Shown: one piece after another, positions 55,401 through 64,000 of the stretch
How the letters are laid out: each line of letters begins with the position of its first letter
How positions within the stretch are numbered: position 1 is the first letter of the stretch
Assembly: GCA_964036275.1 (NCBI GenBank)
Contig: OZ038436.1
Coordinates: 16,395,904 to 16,459,903, forward strand
From: Litoditis marina
Lineage: Eukaryota > Nematoda > Chromadorea > Rhabditida > Rhabditidae
Length of the DNA stretch: 64,000 nt
Direction of reading: 5' to 3'
The notes under the pieces: model-generated
Told to the model about the DNA's origin: nothing
The model's input: the letters and a program-made list of their open reading frames with translations, nothing else
The model's database searches: none
Translations under genes and position numbers: made by a program

Positions 55401-58400
55401 GAAACAAAGTTGAAATAGGAATGGCTTTGAATGTTAATCTATTCTAAAACCGATCACCTGGCAAGCATGTTGTAAGGGCAGACGATAGTAGGAAAAAGAC
55501 TGTAAAGACAAGAGTGGAAAATCGAAACTGGATCAATATGATTATATGATAACAATTTAAAGTAGTTTAACTGTTGTGGTTTGTATAACCTAAACGGAAC
55601 TCTAGCGATAATCTCGAGAATCATTATGAATATTTTCTCCTTTCAGTGACGCAACAGAACGATGACACTTCACGATCGACCGCTGACAAGCTGATGATTG
55701 CACATGGTCAGTCTTTTGGGGTTTGAACCAGTCCGAGTTGTAGATTTTCTACAAAGCTAAATTTACCAACTACGACCATAATGCGATGGATCAAACTACA
55801 AAAATCGTGTTCTGTCCGCTCGTCTGCAAGTTCTCCTATTTGATGGTGAAACCGTCTCATTATTTAAAAGTATTTTCAAAGCTTCTGTATGAAATTATGT
55901 CAAAAAATCGATAGATCAAGAGTTTAGAAGGGTTTGAGGTCTATGTGGTAACAGAAAGACACTGATATGGTTATTTACGATCATGCTTACGGTGTGGTAT
56001 ACCCGAATAAGCAGTTACTCCTTTTCTCTTCCAGGTATTCTGATGACCCTGTCGTGGTCCGTATTTCTGGCCACCGGTATTCTGTTCGCCCGCCATTTCC
56101 GAGGTCACTGGCCCGACACAACCATTCTCGGCGTCAAAATGTGGTTCCACGTGAGTTTTCAGTCCTTCAAGAGGTGTTTTCATCAAATTGTATGAACCAT
56201 TTCTTGATTAGGAGCAAAACATGAGTCCGCATCGGCCAAAACAAAGACGACTCAGTGCCGAGGCAAAGATTTATTGAGAATGTTCTGAGAGTGATCCATA
56301 ATGGATGGCCATAAAGGAACACCATATCGCAACAATATGAAGTGAATGAATAGATCGTTACATCTTGAATTCTCAAGCCTCTGATGTAATACTGAAAAAG
56401 CTGAATGTATTCAATTAGATACTAGGTGTAGAAGATTCGAAAAACGTTTTCTCAGTTCCATCGTACCCTGAACATGATTGGCATCGGTGGTACCATCTGT
56501 GGCTTCGTCATGGTGTTCGTCGCCAAGGACTGGCGCTGGGTCGGACCCACAGCAGGGGAACCCTCAGAACTGGTTAGTTATTTATTCTATTTATACATTT
56601 TACACAAAAGGTGGAGATAGCGATTAATGAAATATATAATGCAAACTCGACGCGGTGGCAGAAATGTTTCGCTAGTACTCTCAGATGTACAAGTCAATCT
56701 GTTACATATTGTAGGGACCCACTATTTCATATTGTTTTTTTGTTTGACTTTTGCTCCTAATCATCTCAGCACATTCTGACAGAAATCTTTGTTCATATAC
56801 TGAGCATAGAATTTTTCTATGACTATGGTGCCGTTTCTCTGCTTACCAACAATCTTACTTTCTCACAAAATAATCTGACTTTCTTACAAAAAATCTGACT
56901 TTCTTACAAAAAATCTGACTTTCTTACAAAAAATCTGACTTTCTTACAATTAGTCTTACTTTCTCACGAAACATCTCACTTTCTCACGAAAATCTCATTT
57001 TCTCACGAAAAATCTTACTTTTTCATGAAAATTCATGCGTTCACAAAAATACCTTACCTTCTCGAAAAGGCCCAATTTTTCCAAATTTCAGTTTCTAACC
57101 TCTTTTTTTTCTCATTTTACATTCTCTTTTGAACTTAAATATTTCTTGGGAGTGGAGAAATTGAGTTGTCTTCGGTTTTTTTCATTTTTGTATCAGCAAA
57201 TAGTGATAAACAACAACAGTGTCTCCTGCACCTCTACTACTACAAACTCTGGAAGTTTGAAAACAAAATTATGAACCGTTTGTTAAAAAGACTTTCTGAA
57301 TACTTGACGGATTACTGCATCGAATGGTGGAACAGAGTTCACCGTCTCCTCTTGATCATTTATCACATGAGAAAGCTCGAACTTTTTGGTGTCAAATGGA
57401 GAACTATAAGATTTTGTATGGCTTCAACTTTGAAAGCTTTGGCTAATATTTCACCCCCCCCCCCCCCCCAGTTTTTACTTATGCTGAAATTTAGTCCCGT
57501 AGTATTTTTACCCTTACGCTTATGAAAGTTACATGGCTCTGTTCTATCTGAGGGTCCCTCTAAAGGTCCCATTCCAATGTCCCAATATCCCGATGTCCCA
57601 TTTCAAATTCTCATTGTACCGATGTCTCGTTTTCATCCGTTGCTTCGACAAAAACAAACTACCACGGAGGGGAGAGTTGCGAAAATCAAAATTTCCCGAA
57701 TTAATACAATTCGGGATGGAATCTCATAAAAATTGAAAAGGTCTGTTGAAAGGCAAAAGAATAAAAATTTTCCCCGAGGGTCACATTTTCACATTTTGGG
57801 TAAGATTTTGTCGGAAAGTGAGTTTTATTTGAGAAAGTAATAGTTATTCTAAGAAAGTCAGATTAATTGTTAGAAAGTCAGATTTATTGTAAGAAAGTCA
57901 GACTTTTTTGTAAGAAAGTAAGAGTTTTCGTAAGAAAGTGAGATTGTAAGAAAGCAGAGAAACGGACCCTATGTGATCACAACCTAGTTTAGGGGTGTGA
58001 TAGTTCAGTTCTAATGGTTTATTATAGTCTTCGCTGCAATGCTACAGATTGCCGTTCATTATACTGTTAGTCAATTGCACAGTCACGTGAAACACGGGAA
58101 CACAGCAGAACTTACGGTTCTGCTGTGTTCCCGTGTTTTAACAAACGTGCAATGACAAATTGCACGACGCCCCATTAGAATACTAACTTTACGTGACTAT
58201 TCCATTTACTTCTAATATAGTTCCTTCTCCCTTCAAATACATTATTTTGCAGAACCGTCGCTGGGGATCCGTACACGCTATGCTCGGCCTTGTGGCCTGT
58301 GTCGTGGCCTGGGCCCAACCGCTGAACGCTGTTTTCCGGTAAGAGATCAAAAGGGAATGAGAGCGTTGTGGGACCTTTTCTATGAACAAAAATGATGGAA

Positions 58401-60849
58401 ATCTTTTTTTTTCTACAATCAGATAGTAAGGTAGAAGATTCTGGTATTTTTGATCTTGTTCGAGAGTGTTTCATAATAAGGCGGAGTAAGGCCATCTATC
58501 CTTCAAGCTGGCAGTATATAGGTTTTGTCAAACCTTTGTGGAGACCGTACCATCGATTTTGTGAAAGGCGGAGTTTGGCGAGAGGCCAGCCATTCTGCGT
58601 ATCATTGACCTGCACACTCTCTCAACAGCTGGCAAATAATCAACGACCGCTCGCCCCGCATCGCTCAATCAATTGAGCCTCTCGCAGTCTTTTTCGGTAA
58701 AATGGCGACTATATTAACTGGGAAGTAAACTTGTAATTTAGTGAACAAAGTCTTCTTCGATGATGATTAATCATGGTTGTCATTGAAAATGTTCAGCAAA
58801 TGTCCATTTCAGTTGTGGCCCTGACCAGAAGGGTCGTTTCATTTTCAACTGGATTCATCGTATTCTTGGTTTCGGCTCATGGCTCGCGGCAGGTACGCTG
58901 AAAGAACTCATCAAATCATTGGTGTAGTTTTGTAGTTTGATTTCGAGACACAACATTTAGGACGATGAAAAACCATGAGATCAAACTACAAAGACAACGG
59001 GATAGAGCAACATCTGCCGTATTCACTTGCTTTGGAAATATCGAGCCTTACAGAAAAGAGCAATACAAAAGTGCGAAAGATAGGCAGACCTACTAAAAAC
59101 AAGTTAAACTAAATACGTGTGTTTCACCTAACTACTTCATTTACTTCGTTATCGAGTGACAAGTCATTTTTGTAGATAAATAAACAAACAAACAAATGAA
59201 TAAACAGAACACCATTTCATATTTCCAGCGGCAGCCATCATGATTGCCGTGGTGCACTTCAACGGGATGTTCAGCAACAGAGACGCCGCCCTCGGCCTCT
59301 ACATTGCATTCATATGCGTCATCGGACTGACTTTCATCGCCATGGAAGTGCTCAGTCTCAAAAGTACGAATATCGATTGATCGCTTCATGTGTACTTGTG
59401 TAAATGGGAATCAATTTGAGTCATGAAACTTGAAACTCAACTAGACGAATTAGACAACTATGAAAAAATTAAAATGCAACCAAAATCACCTAACATAACC
59501 AAAAATGTAAATTTGGTTGCATTTGAAAAGCGACCCGGTTGCATTTGAGAAGCAACCAGGTTGCATTTGAAAGCAACCAATAGTTTTGTACACATGCACC
59601 ACCTGGTTGCATTTTGGTTGCATGCAACCCAAACCGCCCAACTATGCGGGTTATACAGTTCCCATATGAACTTTCATGCTTGGAACCACTTCCCAACAAC
59701 CTTTTTTTGCAAGAAGAGTGCTAAAAATCTTTGAAAACATGCACCCATTCCTAATTGTTCCCATAGCGGTGATGGCCGCAGGTAGATTTTGAAAATGTTG
59801 AATCAAGTAGATATAGATAAGCTTGAACAATGCAACACAAATACAACTTAAAGAACTGAATTACTAAATAAATAAACAAAAGTAAATCAATTTGCAGCCT
59901 GGTGGTCGGGTAGAGACCGAGTGGGTACCGAGATGGAGATGGTTCGAATGGGCGGAGTCAGTGTGGTACAGTCGGACGAGACAAACAGGGTAAGTGAGCA
60001 AACGATCTATGATCGAATCACTGTTGTAGTTTGATCTCTATTCACGTCACAGTTTAATGAAATTCGATCAGAAAGCAGCGAGATCAAACTACAAACACAG
60101 CGGGCTACCGTTCATGTTTTTTCTCCTAGAAAACTTTCTTATGGTGGAACCGGGGTTGTTTTTGCACAAATAACATCTGTCACGGCAGCTTGGATGTCGC
60201 CCTGTCATCCCATCCAGTAAGGTGTTATCCTAATTTAATTGTAGTTTGGTTCTTCGTTATCAAAGCAAAATCGTCAATGTTGCCTAAAACGCATTACAAC
60301 AACGGAAAAACCACATCAGAACTTTTCAAATTCATAAAGTTAGTTGTACACCGGATAGCAGAAAAAAAATGACCTTTAAGGAGTTAAAGAACGATACATT
60401 GGAAAAAGCTGAACGAAATCGTGTTTATGTTCAATAGAAGCTCTTAATTTTTTGGGGTGACATATTAACTAATTGAATCAGCTTAAAACAAAAGTAAAGC
60501 CCGATGCGGGGCTCGAACCCGCGACAGCCAGATTAAGAGTCTGGTGCTCTACCGACTGAGCTAACCGGGCCGTGCTTGCGGTAGGAAGGAAATCATACAT
60601 GACTAGCGTGTGGAACTGGTTTTGATTCAAGGGTGTAAATGACACATTTTTGAATTTCTCAACAAACACTAACCTAGCTTAAATTTTAATTTCGTTCATA
60701 TATGCAAAGTGTTTAGAAAACAATAATTAAGTATGTCCTCATTTCAGGTTCAAAAACTGCAGCTACTGCTTCTTCTCATTTTTGTAGTAATATCGATTGG
60801 ATTATCTGTGGCCATTTCCGTTCTGATCGGAGTCAAACCAAAGGCTTGA
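52490..60849 (+). CDS. DOMON-cytochrome b561 membrane reductase (FRRS1/SDR2-like)
   Basis: Fifteen exons join without phase conflict: 52490-52534, 52846-52956, 53524-53613, 53940-54032, 54392-54459, 54798-54886, 55266-55370, 55647-55706, 56035-56150, 56456-56572, 58253-58338, 58813-58892, 59229-59363, 59898-59989 and 60748-60849 (TGA), giving 462 aa. It has a signal peptide (MLPRLQLFVLFVSFV), then a Cys-rich segment and a DOMON domain (GYVAVGFSTDQSM, DTVVYCSA). The cytochrome b561 core has four likely haem-ligand histidines: His220 (IAHGILM), His261 (FHRTLNMIG), His306 (SVHAMLGL) and His342 (WIHRILG). A last TM helix precedes a short KPKA end. This family passes electrons across membranes, typically from ascorbate to ferric iron or other acceptors; the acceptor here is unknown. 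An acceptor ttttcaag lies 11 nt before the ATG. Intron 2 holds a CTCTTT microsatellite, intron 10 a 1.14-kb element, and the last intron an antisense tRNA. Confidence 0.93.
52977..53066. repeat. (CTCTTT)n microsatellite
   Basis: About fourteen copies of ctcttt in intron 2 of the b561 gene; Phe-Leu and Ser-Leu repeat frames across it are artefacts. Confidence 0.95.
56828..57968. mobile_element. 1.14-kb element with satellite-like inverted ends
   Basis: Outer termini GTGCCGTTTCTCTGC and (reverse complement) GGTCCGTTTCTCTGC, flanked by the 5-bp direct repeat CTATG (56823-56827 and 57969-57973). Each end continues as a tandem array of a unit of about 20 bp, (a/t)ctgactttcttacaaaa, in opposite orientation (56860-57030 and 57835-57955). 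The interior has a poly-C run at 57452 and no recognisable transposase. It lies in intron 10 of the b561 gene. Confidence 0.85.
58926..59000. mobile_element. GTAGTTTGATC short foldback element
   Basis: tgtagtttgatttcgagac ... gagatcaaactacaaa, about 75 bp, with 15-bp arms. A related copy lies at 60026-60103, and more diverged ones near 54908 and 55738, all in introns of the b561 gene. Confidence 0.75.
59510..59640. repeat. GGTTGCATTTGAAAAGCAACC repeat
   Basis: Three to four tandem units of a self-complementary phrase (ggttgcat ... agcaacc), followed by ttttggttgcatgcaaccc. Located in an intron of the b561 gene. Confidence 0.8.
60026..60103. mobile_element. GTAGTTTGATC short foldback element, second copy
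   Basis: tgtagtttgatctc ... gagatcaaactacaaa, with arms matching 58926-59000 and an unrelated interior. Confidence 0.75.
60498..60570 (-). tRNA. tRNA-Lys (CUU), antisense in the last b561 intron
   Basis: Reading the minus strand from 60570: acceptor GCCCGGT, D arm GCTC-AGTCGGTA-GAGC, anticodon stem CCAGA/TCTGG around loop CTCTTAA (anticodon CTT), T arm GCGGG-TTCGAGC-CCCGC, and acceptor 3' strand ATCGGGC. All stems pair, with one G-U. T runs (CTTTTG, GTTTTA) follow for pol III termination. The base at position 73 is T, whereas lysine tRNAs normally carry a purine there, so a decayed copy is possible. It is convergent with nothing and simply sits in the intron between exons 14 and 15. Confidence 0.92.
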
Positions 60850-61454
60850 ATAAACTACTAAATTTCCTTTTGTTTTTCTTCGATGATGCATAATATTCGC
60901 CCAAATAGTGTTGAATTCACATTCTGAGCTTCTTGCACGGTCTCATTTGTTGTATATACCCACCTTGTTTTGTTTCATGTGAATGCTCAATGTTCTAGTC
61001 TTGTGTGTAATAACCAAAGTCAAGACATAAATGTTTATGAAACCGAGGTACTGAGATTCTGTACAGTTGAAATTAAATAATGTAATGCAAGTAACTTTCC
61101 AATACAACAAATACAATCAATTTTCCATTGAATGGGAGAATTTGAGAACATATAGAGACCAATAACGACTCGCAAACGGCATACAGTTAACGAACAGTAA
61201 ACATTAACATACAATTCGAAATATTAGAGTAAGAGAATTAGGAACTTTGTGCATTTCAGAAACGACCAACTTCCAATAATAAATTCGGATAAATGCTCAA
61301 CTTAAAGCCATCTAAGTAAGAGATCCGTTTTCTGAAATACACACACAATCGTGCTAAAAACTGATAAATCTTCCTAAAATGAGAGAAAATGCTGAGAGGA
61401 ATCCAACAGTGCATATAACCTATCCGTGGATACACCGCAATTCACTTGATTACT
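60850..61454. other. Convergent intergenic region
   Basis: About 600 bp holding the 3' UTRs of the b561 gene (plus) and the ELM2-SANT gene (minus). No gene seen. Confidence 0.7.
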
Positions 61455-63892
61455 TCAGACCTGACCAACTGTATCCAAAACAACTTCTTCTACTGGTCCC
61501 ACCTTCCGCTCCTGCGAACTATGTTGTTGGACACCTGAAATAAAGCCTTATTAAAAACAATGACACGTGCTATAGAACTTATGCCTCGGCCTATTTGAAA
61601 AAATCGAACTTGGCCTTTTAATGCACTTTCTCTGGATAGTTATTATTGCCGGGCTTACGAAGTTGGACTCGAGAACAAATTTTAGTCGAAATTGGACTGT
61701 TTCCCAAGCCTTTTGATGAACTGGATCAAAAACCATATAATTCGCGGTAAAAAAAGAAACTAAAAAAAATCATGTTTTTCAATGACACATTCTTACTTTT
61801 TGGCTCCCTTTTTTCGATTTGATGTGAACCTTTTTTACGTATGATTCGGACTAACGAAAGGAATAGAAAAAGCATAATACCTTCCAAGAGAGCATCGTTG
61901 GCCAGATGATGTTGATGCATTAATGTGTTCGTAAACTCTTCCGGCTCGTGCTGCAATTGCCGCTTCCGATAATTGTGATACCTTGAAAAGGGGGAAATCA
62001 AAACAAGAATGGAATCCGCTTACATCTTCTAATGACGTTCACGTTCTTAATGGATGAGTTTCAAGTTCATTCCGGTGAGAAACACTATCACGGGTGATAT
62101 TATTTAGTAGCTAGACGGGAAGACGAGTTCAAATACTAAAAAACTCATAGCATGTTGTTATCCAGTTTCGCCCACGAACCACATCAAAACAGTATAGCGC
62201 TTTCAGGTTTGAAATCAAAAACTATAAAAATCTGCGAAACTATAATAAAAGACACAACAAAAAACCCCAAAAAAATTGAACAGATACAGAAACTGGACTA
62301 ACCTATCTGTTTTCTTCCAGGAATAGTAGTATTGAATCAACTCGCCAATTGGACGGTGGGGAAACTGGAATTATTGAAAAAACTATATTAACTGATATCG
62401 GGAGCTAAGTATCTAGTATCAAACATTTTAAAACGTTTATTTATAACAAACATGATGATAACACCTCAATCATTACAGTTTTGGCCAGATCTCAGATTCA
62501 GAAAGGTGATCAAACATTTTTAAATATCACCTACCCTTTCTCTCCGGATGACAGAAAAGTTTTTGCCATGCGTATTCATTGCTAGTTCGAAGCAAGTTTT
62601 CTCCTCGTCAGTCCATACCGGGACATCCGTTCCACGAGTGGTCAGTCTGGGCTGGTTGATGGGGGGAATGGGGAAGGACTGCTGCAATAGGACAAGTTAT
62701 AGAATAGAATAGAATAGTTTATTGAAATCGTAAATGAGTCCATATCCCAGCGAACTTGCCCGAATTGTCATAAAATAGAAAAACGGGCTCGTTCATCTCC
62801 GAAAACGAGAGAATTTGTCTCATTTTCATGCGAAAACATCAATTTTCACGTGGTTAATACGGGCTCATTTGTGTCGAATAGTCAGACATTACAGTGTGAA
62901 ACGCTCCAAACACAAATGTAAAACGCGCAGTCGTTGAGAGAACATTATTCTCTCACTTGATTCTCACACCGTTCATAGCTCGGATAACTACAAGCATCAG
63001 ATAATAAGTCGGCAGCTTATAGGTGAAAATTATCACGGAATGCACAACGAACCTTAAGAATCTAGTAATACTGTTCATGAAAACCACTAGTAATCAAAAC
63101 ACCACGTACCAAGGCGAGCATGAAATTGAAGTTCTGCTTCAATAGAAGATAAAGACCCTCCTCATCGTCCCTTGTCTGAAAAAATAAAACATATTTCCAA
63201 CAAAAGGCGCTGCACACTTTTCTTCACCAAACTCTCTGACCAACTTTTCTGAAGAAACTTTGAAAATCATGTTCAAGCTCCAGAAAATGCTGTACTTTTT
63301 CAGCCAAAATAAAATAAAGACCTATCGTTCTTTTCAGCTCTTCTCATTGAAGCTATAATAATAATAGTTTTCGTGAGCAGATTCTTCCGAAATCAAAAAA
63401 AACCGAATCACGCAAGTAATCAAGTAGATTTAGCTCTCACGTGTAAAAGTTGAAGACTTACCGGTAGCTCTCGAGTCCGTTCTGATTCTGGATTCTGTTT
63501 CATTCGTTCAGCGAACACTTGTCTGAGGTAACCGTCCAACTCTTCCCGTGAAACAGCGTCTGACGGCATCCACAACGGCTCCAGGTGCATGTCGTACTCG
63601 ACACCGGATGAGAAATCTTGGGCCGGTATGGTCGCTTGATACCTGCTCTCATCAACTCGCACCTGAAACAAACTGTATGTACATGGATAATGTATGCGCA
63701 GAATCAGTATGTCAACCTTAATTATGTGTATTAGAAAATAGGTTTCCCGCCGTTTGGCGAAGAAAGGCCAATTCCAATTGTTCTGCTTGTTCGGGCGAGG
63801 CTACCAAAGTATGATGGAGGATGTTGAAAGTTTAAAGCTCTGAGCTTACCTTAGAAAGTTGACCGACCCTACCGCCGGTACGACCCCTCTCC
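61455..63892 (-). CDS. ELM2-SANT corepressor (CoREST/MIER/MTA class), 3' part
   Basis: Exons in frame: 63892-63850, 63662-63462, 63175-63110, 62681-62535, 62364-62303, 61981-61881 and 61534-61455 (TGA), about 232 aa in the window; the 5' end lies beyond 64000. The ELM2 domain starts with VRVDESRYQATIPA and LEPLWMPSDA; the helix LYLLLKQNFNFMLAL follows. The SANT domain is VWTDEEKTCFELAMNTHGK, then IRRERFPHRPIGELI and YYYSWKKTDRYHNYRKRQ. ELM2-SANT pairs recruit and activate class I histone deacetylases in nuclear corepressor complexes. The YYSWKKT and HGK features resemble CoREST most, but no second SANT domain is present and the protein ends soon after (EEVVLDTVGQV), so MIER or MTA relatives are possible. 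No promoter is visible in this window. Confidence 0.88.
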
Positions 63893-64000
63893 CTTGAAAA
63901 ATATAAAATTCACCGGAAAATTTGGAATTATTCTTCCAAACTCGGATAAGTCCACCAAAATTGGTTGAATTTCATTAATTTTCGGTCGTCGTAGCGGGTC

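Noticed and set aside
57166..57525. 119-aa plus frame within intron 10 of the b561 gene
   Set aside because: It lies inside the 56828-57968 element, shows no transposase motif and runs through a poly-C tract.
60478..60669. Minus-strand frame with LAQSVEHQTLNLAVAGSSP-like sequence
   Set aside because: It is the translation of the tRNA-Lys gene, a well-known type of spurious protein.

Overview
The window is eukaryotic and looks like a rhabditid nematode chromosome, most probably Caenorhabditis-like. Genes are split into short exons. Almost every intron ends in the worm-type acceptor TTTCAG or a close variant. The encoded families fit a worm: a CDC-42 protein very close to the C. elegans one, a receptor L-domain protein of the IRLD type, and a small secreted single-Ig protein. 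From memory, C. elegans cdc-42 and the FAM49/CYRI gene both lie on cosmid R07G3. Finding both here suggests conserved local gene order, but I could not check this. Intergenic and intronic DNA is AT-rich and crowded with small foldback elements, microsatellites and poly-G/C runs.

Layout. 1-814 (+): 3' end of a secreted-looking Thr/Pro-rich protein. 3952-8541 (+): CYRI/FAM49, eight exons, 331 aa. 9616-14490 (-): IRLD-like membrane protein with a signal peptide, two L-domain-like modules, one TM segment and a Ser/Lys-rich tail. 14815-35516 (-): five consecutive Rho-family GTPase genes. From right to left these are canonical cdc-42 (33226-35516), paralogue C (26910-29883), B (22747-25462), A (18416-21299) and the divergent D (14815-17132). 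37858-41134 (-): secreted single-Ig protein. 44269-46292 (+): small protein with two C2HC zinc fingers. 46293-52489: no convincing gene, many repeats. 52490-60849 (+): DOMON plus cytochrome b561 protein (ferric-chelate-reductase-1/SDR2-like), 15 exons, 462 aa, with a tRNA-Lys(CUU)-like gene antisense in its last intron. 61455-63892 (-): 3' part of an ELM2-SANT corepressor of the CoREST/MIER/MTA class.

The most interesting region is the GTPase array. All five genes share the cdc-42 intron positions and phases, so they arose by tandem duplication. A 4163-bp segment is then repeated almost perfectly (about 19212-23374 and 23375-27537). Its junctions lie in intron 4, at a short repeat, so each repeat joins exons 1-4 of one paralogue to exons 5-6 of the next. 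The paralogues have drifted in functional motifs. Gene C has Arg at the Gln61 position and Ser at the Thr35 position, and a transposon sits inside its exon 2. Gene D has DTNGN in place of DTAGQ and ATA where its paralogues start with ATG. The C-terminal CaaX boxes also change (CSIL, CAIM, CCIQ). CYRI proteins compete for GTP-Rac, so one Rho-signalling regulator lies near this array, but nothing in the sequence shows co-regulation.

Limits: exon models come from reading frame, splice-site and phase consistency by eye. UTRs, trans-splice sites and two junctions (noted below) need transcript data.
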